A stretch of DNA of 64,000 bases from Agapetus fuscipes. Its lineage: Eukaryota; Arthropoda; Insecta; Trichoptera; Glossosomatidae. The notes beneath the pieces are model-generated. The model made no database searches. It had not been told where the DNA came from and was given only the letters and a program-made list of their open reading frames with translations. The translations under genes and the position numbers were made by a program. The DNA lies in contig OX637363.1 in the NCBI GenBank assembly GCA_951799405.1, forward strand, positions 1,736,001-1,800,000, given 5' to 3'. Shown one piece after another: positions 11,213 to 22,100 of the stretch (positions within the stretch are counted from its first letter, which is position 1; every line of letters starts with the position of its first letter).

Positions 11213-11619
11213 TTAGTGTATGCTTCAGCAAGATGCCGCTGGTTCAAATCAAAAAGATTGATCCTGTAAGTCTTACAGATGAAAAATACAAAACTAGTAA
11301 TTTGAATTTTAAAATGGGCAGAAATAAATTTTTAGACTTCATTTCTCTTTACTAATTTACTTAATCTTCGACCCTACTTCAACTGAACATCGCGCAAATT
11401 TCCCACCATCTTGTAAATAGAAAAATATATGGAAGATACAAGAGCACCGTTAGTGAGTGATTTAGTTTTCATACATTTTTTCTATTCATACAATGATGAG
11501 GAATTTATACAATTTTTTATACTGTAGATATTTAAAACTAAATAAATTAACAATGAAATGTATCCCGTCCTTACATTCCATAGACTTCTTCCATTTCTAA
11601 CTTTTCTTTATTGAAACCA

Positions 11620-11788
11620 GGGCTGGAAGTCTCATCCCCACAGTTATTCTTACCTACCGAATATCAGTAATATTTGTATGAAGACTAATCAGCTGTTCAT
11701 TTGCGGACATCTTGGATGGCAGGTCTCCATACAAATATTACTGATATTCGGTAGGTAAGAATTACCGTGGGGATGAGACTTCCAGCCC
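11620..11788. mobile_element. Foldback MITE, copy 1
   Basis: Nearly the whole unit is a palindrome. The roughly 70-bp arms start GGGCTGGAAGTCTCATC and run through TACCGAATATCAGTAATATT, separated by a short spacer containing CAGCTGTTCATTTGCGG. Three more copies occur at 12997, 40567 and 60170. Confidence 0.8.
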
Positions 11789-11789
11789 A

Positions 11790-12990
11790 GGTGGGTACAT
11801 TTTGATGGAAAGGAAAATGATCATTATTGTACTTTCACATAAAGCTCAATATCAAAGATATCGAAATGATTTGGTTTCTTTTTTTTTTACGCATAGATGC
11901 CTTTCTAATCTTTGCTTTCTTTGACGAAAGAATGATATTTATGAATTGAATGAAAATGTGTTGTTACTGTCAATATTTCAAAATTAAACTTTCACAAAAA
12001 ATAACATTCTTCAGGATAGTTAACTTCCACCAGAAGTTAATGTACAGACAAGTAAGGTGTAAAGCAATGCTCCTAGTAGTTGGAGCTGTAGCGACTACAT
12101 CAACAGCTATATCAACAGATTATTCTTCCTACTGTAAAATTTTGAGGTTAGGAAATTTTGACAGTTCACTTTAATTTTGAAATATTTTAACGAATATGAG
12201 TGCAATTTAAATTAAATTTATATCTTTAGGTTTGTGTTTAAGAATTTGTAAAAATTCCAGATTGAAAAATATCAATTTATAAAAAAAAAACAAATTAAGT
12301 AAAACTCTTCAACCTAAACCAGTGTGAACCAATTTTTTTTGTGTCAAAACTAAAATAGCACCTCTACGAGCCATTTTACTTTGTACTTATTTTTCGTAAA
12401 ACGCTTTGGTTACGTTTATATGTTGGTTTTATACTGGGAAAACCGCTCATATGAGCTACTTAATATTTCTAGAAAAATTGCTTTTAAGAGGCTTCAAAAT
12501 CGCATGCAAAAATAATTCTTGTACAATAGCTATAAGCTCTATTTTTCCACTTGCTTTCAACATCAATTCACCATAATATTTTAACTGATGTACATTTTAG
12601 TAGGTTTTACTAACAAAGTGATATTTTTAATGATGTTTTCGTATAACAATATAATTTTACATAGATTTATTATAATTACTTAGAGATATATTTTATGTAA
12701 AAACATTCTCTGTTAGGATTCTAATACATATACTTAAACAGTGTGAGGGAAAAGTCAACCAATATTCCCTAGAAGGTTTTTAATTACTTTACAAAATTGC
12801 TGAAATATAATTTATTGACCATCAATTTTCAGCTATATCCAGAGAAAAATTATACGGCTAAAAATAAACAGCTGATCGGGCATTATGTGGAGAACATTTG
12901 ACTACTCGGTTAGCTGTTCACTCGCGGCCATGCTTTATCTTAATATATCAGTATATTTTTGATACGATCGCTAACTAAGAGCAGACATCT
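11790..12990. other. Intergenic AT-rich DNA, unassigned
   Basis: No gene or known repeat is seen. The segment at about 12870-12935 resembles the core of the foldback MITE spacer and of the tandem units at 33.5 kb (TAGCTGTTCACTCGCGGCCA). Confidence 0.45.
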
Positions 12991-12996
12991 CACCCT

Positions 12997-13170
12997 GGGC
13001 TGGAAGTCTCATCATCACGGTAATTCTTAACGACAGAATATCGGTAATATTTGTATGAAGACCTGTCAATCCGAGACGGCCGCAAATGAACAGCTGATTA
13101 GTCTTCAAACAAATATTACCGATATTCTGTAGGTAAGAATTACCGTGGCGATGATAGACTTCCATCCTTG
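12997..13170. mobile_element. Foldback MITE, copy 2
   Basis: Same arms as copy 1 with scattered changes. The outer right end is worn (TTCCATCCTTGG instead of TTCCAGCCC). Confidence 0.75.
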
Positions 13171-13179
13171 GTCTTTTCA

Positions 13180-13580
13180 CTGATGATAGTTGAACCCAAG
13201 TTCAGACAATTAAGTATATATCTTGGTAATTTTTATCAAATATATTTTTTTTTAAATTCTGATTCTCAAAAAGATGTAGGTATTATTTATGTTGTATCAA
13301 AGCACAAAAAAGTAATAACCCAATTAATCACAGAATTAAAATCATATGTAGTTTCTTGATTAAGTTTAAAAGATATTTACTTATATAAGTCTATATTGTA
13401 AATATTTCAGTGAAGTGTAATTGATATTAAAAATGTAAAATATTAAACAAAAGTATGCCATTTAAGTTTTTACATGTACTTAAGAAATAATTACAAATAA
13501 AGTGTAATGATTAAAAAAAAAACTAGTTTTACTTTTATCAAGGCTTCTTTTATAAATCAATTTTTGTTTAAAAAAATACT
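13180..13580. other. Intergenic, unassigned
   Basis: AT-rich sequence without a recognisable gene or repeat. Confidence 0.45.
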
Positions 13581-13589
13581 TTCCTTGAC

Positions 13590-13840
13590 TTATTAGGTTG
13601 GTATGAGGCTGACCACCCATTCTGTAAAATGATTCACTTTGCCAATGTTGCCTCGGTTCCAGGGAAGGTCGACAAAAGTTGTAGGGTTTATGTTCATTTG
13701 AGGTTTGGATTTTAATTTGTAAGTACCTACACATTCAGCATTTGTAAGCGCAAACTTGCACATGTTTGTTTGTGGGCATGCATTTGATATTGAGCTTTGA
13801 ATGTCAATATATCCTTACAACTTAGATTAAAGATTATGAA
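13590..13840 (+). repeat. RTE-A 3' end
   Basis: The 3' UTR module runs from CTTGACTTATTAGGTTGGTA to CTTACAACTTAGATTAAAG. It is 5'-truncated and has only a short tail. Confidence 0.75.
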
Positions 13841-14018
13841 TATAGATACTTACACTCGATAAGATCTTTCTAAGCTACATCATTGAAGGAAAAATCTTAA
13901 AAGACGAATAAGAGGTCGTCCTAGAACTTCATACTCACAGGAATAGAAGCGGATCATGGATGTCTCCTCCAACTTGCGGCTGAAGATGGCAACCAAAAGA
14001 AACAGGTGACCATTAGAC

Positions 14019-14309
14019 CAGCGGTCCGCAACCCTGGGGTCGCGAAAGATATTTAAGGGGTCACCAAGAGTCAACAAGGTCCTGTACTTATCGAATTTTA
14101 TTAAGGTTTATGCATAAAATATAACCTCTCTTTACATACACAATGTCCTTAAAACGGAGAGAATCAAAAATAATTACGACTGAACGACCTGTCCAGTCCC
14201 GCCCGTCACAACCTCACCGCTCCCGCGCCCGCGATTTTTTTTTCTGGGGTCGCTCATAACTCTTTTTTGAATTTTGGGGTCGCAACATCAAAAAGGTTGC
14301 GGAACGCTG
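14019..14309. mobile_element. hAT-type MITE with CAGCGGTCCGCAACC ends
   Basis: A 291-bp element. Terminal repeats CAGCGGTCCGCAACC and CAGCGTTCCGCAACC (14 of 15 identical) are flanked by CATTAGAC at 14011-14018 and TATTAGAC at 14310-14317, an 8-bp target duplication with one change. Subterminal GGGGTCGC is repeated. There is no coding sequence. The ends resemble those of Charlie-type hAT elements. Confidence 0.85.
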
Positions 14310-14319
14310 TATTAGACAA

Positions 14320-15815
14320 TACTGTCTTTGGAGGATGACGGTGAAAAAAATACTGTGTTCTTTTCCAGTAGCCTGCTGAATTACTGAAGAACGTGACCTG
14401 CAGTTTCTTCTTAGACTCTGAATCATATTCCACTATCCGTGTAGTGTCTCTGCACAGAAGTATTTAAAGCCGCTGCAATGAGGAAGGCCCCTGATCTTTC
14501 CAAATTAGGACGTAAACAAATTAACCCTTTAACTGCGGGTGACACGCATAGGCGTCAAGTGTAAACTTGCATACAGTGCGGCTGTCAATCATAGACGTCA
14601 TCCAACTTTGAACTTATCCCTGACATCTGTGTTCAAGAATTCAGAAGTCTGCAAGTGGAAATATATGCTAAACCTTTGTGAGTTTTGTTCTTGAATAACT
14701 AATACATGTGACTGTGCACATAGTTTGAAGTGTCGTCAATCAATGAAGGTAGGAAATCAATAAATGTAGGTACTTGAAAAAGTATTCCGTACTGGGGGTA
14801 TTCATAAAGCAAGAATATTTAGAAGCGAAAAGGTTATAAAGAAAAAAAAAAAATGGGGAATAAATGGTTTTATTTTCTGGTATTTTTTTTTTGTAATAGT
14901 TACATTATTGGGTAAAACTGAAAAAAACTACATAAAATGATATTTTTTGTGTAGGTACTATACATTAATTATATGGTATTTGGCAGATACTCCTTCATGG
15001 CAATATTTAATAACAATAAAGGAAACAAATATAACATATCATTCAAAAACATAAATAAAATCCAAAACGAACCTGCAACATTTGTAAAGATACCATCATA
15101 GAGCTTCCAATACACATTAAAGTTTCCAGAAACAATTTTAGCTTTACATAATAGTCTATGGCACATACTTTCTTTTTTTGAATTTTCAAAATTAAGTGCT
15201 GTAAAACACATTTTTTCCCTAATATTAGGGAATATCTTTTTCTGCTCTTTGTGCTACGTTGTGATGTCACTCAAGATCTTTACAGTTGCATTTCCATGTG
15301 TACAAAAAAAACTCAGGCAAATTAAAAAATGTTTCTTGAAAGGTGGTGGCATTGCCGCGTGCGCACTATGCCCGGAGCAGTCCGAACATAGATGCATGCG
15401 GTATAAATCTTGTGATTGATGAAATTGACGAATTTTAAAGAAAAAAACATTATTTTAAGACATCATGGCATGTGTTGTAATTAGGTGTCACAACACAAAA
15501 TGGAGAAAGCAAGAACACATAAAATTTGCCACGTAAAAACATGTTTTGTATGACTACACAATTGCAACGTTTGACAGGACTGAGACAAATGTGGCAGATG
15601 GTATGTATCAATGCAGTAAGTTAGTTTCTGCTCCTCTATGTTATTACGCAATGGTACACATTCTTTTTTAAATCCTTGGGTACTAGAAATTATTATTATG
15701 AACAAATACAATGGTAATTATTTTTTTACATACTTACATATTTTTCAAAGGAATTGACTAAGTATAAATATTTTTCATACATAGGTGTGATAATTTGACA
15801 GATATTTAAATAAGT
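14320..15815. other. Intergenic, unassigned
   Basis: No gene is recognised. The 29-bp stretch at about 14548-14576 also occurs near 2766 in the ZP intron (shared core GCATAGGCGTCAAGTGTAAA), so a short dispersed repeat is present. Confidence 0.45.
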
Positions 15816-15823
15816 TTCCATAG

Positions 15824-16051
15824 CAGTGGCGAAGGTTGCATACAAGCCGATTCCCATCGGTTTCCCGTTTAAAATGAGGCAAAAATGATAATAAAGTAGA
15901 CTGCATGGTTTCAATGGGGAAAAAATATGTATTGTTTCTTTGGTTATAAATGTATTTTTTTACTTTGTGTCTATATTTTTTAACTACTTTGTTACATCAT
16001 TTTAAAAGGGAAGCCGATGGGGACCGGCTTGTATGGCACCCTTCGCCACTG
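15824..16051. mobile_element. hAT-type MITE with CAGTGGCGAAGG ends
   Basis: A 228-bp element with inverted ends of about 35 bp (CAGTGGCGAAGGTTGCATAC against CAGTGGCGAAGGGTGCCATA), flanked by TTCCATAG at 15816-15823 and TTCCATAC at 16052-16059. The near-exact 8-bp duplication points to hAT mobilisation. Confidence 0.8.
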
Positions 16052-16059
16052 TTCCATAC

Positions 16060-16705
16060 ATACTTTTTACAAAGATTGATATATTTTATTTATTAATTTT
16101 CAGTATGTTATTATTATGACTAGAAAGTAACATGATTTTTTTACAACATTAATCGTTTTAAAAAGAAGAAGCAATCAAATGTCCAGCATTTCTTGTATAC
16201 TTATAAAAATTGAGGATCAAAACAGTTGCTCAAAAAATAGCTCCAACGGTTTCAAGTTGCAAACTGAAAGTCATGGGTTCAATGCCAATCAATTTTAGCA
16301 ATGATTTTACCCAGTGCAAGTATAACACATTAAGTCAATCTCACGTCGTGGGTAAATCTAAAATGTATGGAATATACAACGGCACCCCTAGAGAGTGATT
16401 TAGTTTTGATATATTTTTTCGATTTACGCAATCGAGGTGAGAATATTCTATGCTAGGGGCACAGATCTTAGTGAGACAAATTCCCAAGTCTTTTGCAATA
16501 AATGAGCACATTAGATGCGGTGTGGCTGGCCACCTCATTTGTAAAAAAAAATAGGTGTCATCTCTTAAAAAATAGTGGGCATATAGAATTCTGTACATTT
16601 CAAAACATCCAAAAAAATTGTGAGGTCACAAAACCGGTTTGCTAGGGCAAAGGCTAACTTATAATTTGTTATTGGTTGCTAAGGCCCCTAGTAACATAGA
16701 CGTGT
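16060..16705. other. Intergenic, unassigned
   Basis: No gene or repeat family is recognised in this AT-rich interval. Confidence 0.45.
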
Positions 16706-16707
16706 TT

Positions 16708-16815
16708 TTTTTTTTTTTTAAGGAAGCCTGTGCGGGAGACTCCCTAGATTCAAGAGACTCTAGGGGTCTATGACACTTGGTATAGTGCCGCAGAGTTGTT
16801 GGTGATGTGGCAGTT
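16708..16815 (-). repeat. SINE2 tail module (GCGGGAGACTCCC type)
   Basis: Minus-strand fragment of the second SINE2 tail type. It has the T-run and the block containing TGCGGGAGACTCCCTAGA and GGGGTCTATGACACTTG. The head is absent. Confidence 0.6.
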
Positions 16816-16822
16816 GTCCTTA

Positions 16823-17082
16823 GGGGCCGTCCATAAATTCCGTCATCGATTTTTGCCGATTTTCGACCCCCCCCCCCCCCCCCCCTCCCCTCTTGCTGTA
16901 ATAATGGATGAGCTTAATAATTAATAATGTTAAATATCTTACATAATATTTTGTATATTTTGTAGAAATTGGTATTTACAAGAACGACGTCACTTTTGGT
17001 ACTCGTACGTCATTTGCCATCATCCGCAGACCAGATTCCCCCCCCCCCCTAAATTCGAATGACGTAATATATGGACGGCCCC
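16823..17082. mobile_element. MITE with GGGGCCGTCCATA ends, TTA duplication
   Basis: A 260-bp element. Its ends GGGGCCGTCCATAAATTCCG and GGGGCCGTCCATATATTACG are inverted, with TTA at 16820-16822 and 17083-17085. A TTA target and no coding capacity fit a PIF/Harbinger-type MITE. Long C runs lie inside both ends (about 16869-16887 and 17039-17049). Confidence 0.8.
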
Positions 17083-17387
17083 TTAACCGGTTGCAGGGCC
17101 GTTAGCTGAGCAGTGCTGTGGTGTGATGTCTTCCCGCAAAAAAAAAGTTCTTATTCCATTTTGGGAATCCTGGATACCGGAGGCATTTTTTGAGTAACAG
17201 TTTTAACAATGGTACAAAAGTATTTACAGAGGTACAAATAAAATTTCAATAAAAAATAACAGCTGATGGATTAATTGTGTACTTGGAGACACTTGACAAA
17301 GAAGTAAGCTTTATGTCGTGCGACAGATGTTGGGTGCTTAAGCAGAGTTATAAAAGCTACGAGATGATAAGCCCTCATATAAAACGC

Positions 17388-17690
17388 ATGCCGTGGTAGT
17401 CTAGTGGTAACACTTCGGGTTCGTAAATAGAGGGTCGTGGGTTCTAATCCCGGCTGAGCACACAAAAAAAAAAATATACATATTTTCAAAAATGCTCTTC
17501 GCTGGGTTGAAACATTCATAAACCATACCAAAGGTCCATCCAGCCTTACAGCAAATGGGTCTCGCTTGAGAATTGATGCTTTGTAGCGACGACCAAGCTG
17601 GTAAAAAGTCCGGTCGATAGCTCAGCTGGTACAGTGCTTGCATTCCATGCCGAGAGCAAGGGTTCGATCCCCACGGAGAGTGTCAGAATA
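17388..17690 (+). repeat. Composite SINE (SINE2 + SINE1 head)
   Basis: The SINE2 head (GTGGTAGTCTAGTGGTAACA, box B GGGTTCTAATCCC) and body are followed at about 17607 by a SINE1 head (GTCGATAGCTCAGCTGGTAC, box B GGTTCGATCCCC). It is truncated soon after the second box B. A further small SINE1-head fragment lies at 17752-17790. Confidence 0.75.
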
Positions 17691-17794
17691 ATGCAATGTG
17701 AGGAATTTACATAATGTTTTATGTTAGGGCTAAAGATGTTATTCATTGTTGTTGATCTATAGCTCAGTAGATAGAATGCTTGCGTCCAAAACCA

Positions 17795-18050
17795 GTTGTA
17801 AATAAATAAGTTGCAAATATATGTTACATTAAAGATTCACATTAAATGCATTTTCACAGACAGACACGTAAAAGTTTGCGCTTAAACATGCCGCATGTGG
17901 ACCTACAATATAAAAACCCCAATCTCAAATCAGCATACACCCTGCAACTCCTGCCGACCTTCCCTGAAGAAGGGGTGACTTTGGCAAAGTGAACCATTTT
18001 CTACAGCATGGGTGGTCAGCCGCATACCAACCTATAAGTCAAGGAACATA
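17795..18050 (-). repeat. RTE-A 3' end, minus strand
   Basis: Complete 3' UTR module in reverse, from the A/T-rich tail side at 17795 to the ATAAGTCAAGGAACATACAC boundary at about 18050. Confidence 0.8.
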
Positions 18051-18239
18051 CACAACAAATTACATTTTTTAAAAGTTAACTGAAGTAAAATATCTCTAAT
18101 TTCAATGATTCGTGAATCATAATCAGGCTTCCTTAGACTACACAACAATTGAGAACCTACGTGGTACGAAATTGCTCTATATTTGCAGCTTAGTTGAGTT
18201 TTTTTGCGATACAGTAAGTTTGCCCCAGGCATTGCTTCA

Positions 18240-18485
18240 CTTATAGGTTGGGAGTGGCTGACCACCCATACTGTAATTAATGGTTCACTTTGCCAATGTC
18301 ACCCCTGTTTCAGGGAAGTTCAGCAAGAGTTTCAATGCTTATGTTCATTTGAGATTGGGTTTTATATTGTAGGTTCACATGCGGCATGTACAAGCGCAAA
18401 CTTGTACGTGTTTGCTTGTGAAAATGCAAATAATGTGAATCCCCAATGTTACATATCTTTGCAACTTAGATTAGATTAGATTGCC
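18240..18485 (+). repeat. RTE-A 3' end, plus strand
   Basis: Begins at ACTTATAGGTTGGGAGTGGC and ends in TTAGATTAGATTAGATT. With the preceding minus-strand copy it makes an inverted pair about 190 bp apart. Confidence 0.8.
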
Positions 18486-19165
18486 CTCTTAGCTGTGAAA
18501 ATAAATAGGTTCAGTTGCAGTTGCAAAATGAGAAAGGGAAACAATCCTCGTTAATGATCATTTCAAGTGTTCCAAGGAAGAAGGAAGTCACTCTGAAATT
18601 TTGGTTTTTTGTAAAATGTAAAAATTTTTGAAATTTTGGTAAAAAATCATTATCTTCATTCCAAGATGACAGCCGTGTCTCTATCTCTTTTAAATTCGTT
18701 AATAAATTAATGTAAAAAATAGTTTATGCATTGTACTCCATGGAATAAATAACATTCAATTGGCTTTCCTGCAAAACTATCTTTTTTGACTTAGTGCTGT
18801 CTTCTTTGGAGCAGTCGATTTGTCTGTCGCTTGATGCAATATTTTTGTTCAGATGCACGGCCTGTGTGAAGTGTTGTGAAGTTTTAAACTATAATTTGGT
18901 TAGCTATTCTGCCCTGCTTACCAAAAAGGCAGTATCTGCAAAATGTTTGTTCTGAGATAATCGACTTCAAACTTAGGAATTGTATGATTTTAAGTACACT
19001 TACTGCTAGTCTGTGTGCTTTTATCTCAGTAACCATAGGAGATCCTGCTTTTGTACTGAGCTTATTGGATTCAGCGTCGTTTAAAATATGGAAATACATG
19101 TATAACTCAATATCGAAAAAAAAATAGTTACTGCCTTCTTTCTTAGCAGGGCAGTATCGAGGTGT
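18486..19165. other. Downstream flank of the carboxypeptidase gene
   Basis: AT-rich, with no recognised repeat. It should hold the carboxypeptidase 3' UTR (minus strand, below 19173). No poly(A) signal was singled out. Confidence 0.4.
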
Positions 19166-19172
19166 GCGTGCT

Positions 19173-22100
19173 TTAGATGTTGTCCTCCTCCATCTGCTTC
19201 TTGCGGCTGTTGAGCCAGAGCCTCTCCCGGATCCCGATGCTGTTCTGGGCCAGGCCATCGTACTCCTTGTGGGACGGCTTCTCGTACTGAAAACAACAAT
19301 CATCAGCATTTATTCATCTCAATTATTTCAATGGAATGCCCGTCACAACCTGGATCCATGGAACCAAGCACCCTTGGAGTGACGATCTTCACGAAACGGT
19401 GCTATATCGAGTCATCATTATCATCTAATCTAATCTAACCTAAGCTGCAAGGATATATTATATCATTTAAGATTTATATTAAGTGCATTCCCACAAGCAG
19501 ACATGCATAATTTCGCGCTTACACATGCCGCATGTGGACCTACAATATAAAAAACCCCAATCTCAAATGAACATAAGCCCTGCAACTCTTGCCGACCTTC
19601 CCTGAAGCAGGGGTGACATTGGCAAAGTGAACCATTTTTTACAGTATGGGTGGTCAGCCGCATACCAACCTATCAGTCAAGGAGTACAAGCAATTAATAC
19701 AATCAAATATATAAAACAAATAAACTTTAAACAATTAAACAGTAAAAAATTCAAAAACTACAAAACATATTTTTTTTAAATTTAAAAGCCTCAGCTTTAA
19801 CCGCCAGCATTACAGATCAACCGCCATTCCTTTGATCCTTGCATACTTCTTTCATTTCATCCAGAGCCATAACCTTTTTCATACAAGCTCTCCTTTTATT
19901 ATGACTCTGGATATCTCATTCATTCGCTATTTCGAAAATTTGGTCCATCCATACCTTTCTCGGTCTTCCTCTTCCACGACATCCATCAATTCTCGCAGCA
20001 TATACTTTCTTCGTCAGTCTTTCCTCATTCATCATCATCAAAAACATTTTTTTAAATCGAAACTAGCTTATTATTTATTAATTTATGGCAAATAATAAAT
20101 TATGTTTTACTAGAAAACTGTCTAGAGACGACATTTGTTTAAGCCGACTCTTTAAACTTTGGTGAAAATATGACACAGAATTTACAGCAGATTTTGCGCT
20201 TCGTTTTGCCAAGCTGCATCCGCAGCGGATTCACAGTTATCCTGTCCTTAGATTTTTTTAATCATTATTTTGTATTACATACGTATATAATTTTTCACGC
20301 TACTCGTGATCTAGCAACAAACGCACAAGGAGTGCCACCCGAGGTATGCTATTAGCTTCATAGAACCATCTACTTTTAGATTCATGGGCACGCCTCTGAC
20401 CTAGAGGCTCTTGTTTTGTGGTGCCGTTGCTTTTACTTCACGGGAAGGCCTTCCGCCAGTTGAGGAGATATATAGCTTTGTATGAGCGTCCATGTGCTGT
20501 GGGTCTTCTGACACATACATACAGGATGGGTACGAGGAGGATTTGAGCATATCCTTGTGATGTAAAGCAGAAGCAGTTGTTACATGGGCTTACCTGCAGG
20601 GGTCTCAGAGTGAAGTCCAGCCTAGCAGCGGCAGAGTGAGGCAGGTTCTTGACGCGCACCCTCCTGGTCTCCGGGATGAAGCCATTCTTGCTGACGGACA
20701 CATCGTAGTAGCCGGGGGTCAGCAGGCGGAAGTAGTCACCGTCGTGGACTGGAAAATAAAGTTACAAATATAATATACTTAAACTATAGACTTCAGCTAA
20801 ATTGTCTCTACTAGCCTGTTGGTTGTATGAAGGAGTGACAGAAGCTAATGGCAACAAAATGCAACTACGCAACTAAGCTACACATTTAGTGTAACTTCTT
20901 GCCTGCGTTATCCCGAAGGGGTCGCATGTGACAATTCGGGACCTATTTTTTTACGGGTAAGGGGGCCAGCCTCACACCAACCACTTTCAGTTGAAGTTGG
21001 GGTTTTCCATCTCCCGTGAGGGCTGGTTCTCATTTCTTGTGAAGGCTGAGTACACCTAGCCGGTATTTATTTCGGGTTTGAAAAAGACACCGAAATGGGA
21101 AATCATTTCTGACACCCTTGGTGGGGATCAAACCCTTACTCTCGGCATGGAATGCAAGCATTCTACCAGTTGAGCTATCGACTGGACTTTTTACTAACTT
21201 GGTTGTCGCTACAAAGTTCCAATTTTCAAGCAAGACCCAATGACTGGAAGGCTGGATGGACCTTTAGTGACCGGTCTTTGGTTAATATTTCAAATAACAA
21301 ATGGTATTTTTTTGTGCTCCGCTGGGATTCAAACCCACAACCTTCCATTAACGAGTCCGATGTGTTGCCACTAGACTACGGACCGGTCTAATTGTGTGTA
21401 AGAGCTCCCAAGAGCGGCGCTGAGCTCATACATGGAGAGAGCCTCGAGAGCATCACTGGAGGCATCCTACAGGATATGGATAGGTAGAGAGAGGGAAGTC
21501 GAGGGCGGGACTGGTGGTTCTCCGCGTCCTAGTCATCGCAGACTAGCTGATGAGGGCTTGATGCGAGCCGAAACGTCACACGCGCTAGGAGAACTATAGA
21601 GCGGCCGCTCACTAGTCCTGCCTCGTCTGACACCCTCCTCTATTGCCAATCTAATCTAATCTAATCTAAGTTTCAAAGATATGTTACATTGGAGATTCAC
21701 ATTACATGCATTCCCACAACCAGACACGTACAAGTTCGCGCTTGCACATGCCTCATGTGAACCCACAACATAAAAACCAAATCTCAAATGGAGATACACC
21801 CTGCAACTCTTGCCGTCCTTCCCTGTGACAGGGATGGGTCCAGGTCAATGGGCCCGGATATGTTCGGTGAAGCCATTGAAAGCTGAGTTCAACACCTTCC
21901 TTCTTTAAAGGATAATATGATATTGGAGAGAGAGATATACCTGAAGTGACATCATGCCTGATGTCATTGTGCCTCCACGGATCGGTGACATTCCTCACTC
22001 GGATGACGGCGCCAGCAATGCCGCGGCCCGACGGCTCCCTGATCATGCCCTTGATGCCCGTGTGCACGGCCCACATGTAGGCCAGCAGGGCGTCCTTGTT

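Noticed and set aside
14521..14560. TTAACCCTTTAACTGCGG as a piggyBac-type end
   Set aside because: TTAA plus CCCTTT looks suggestive, but no inverted partner ending AAAGGGTTAA was found nearby.
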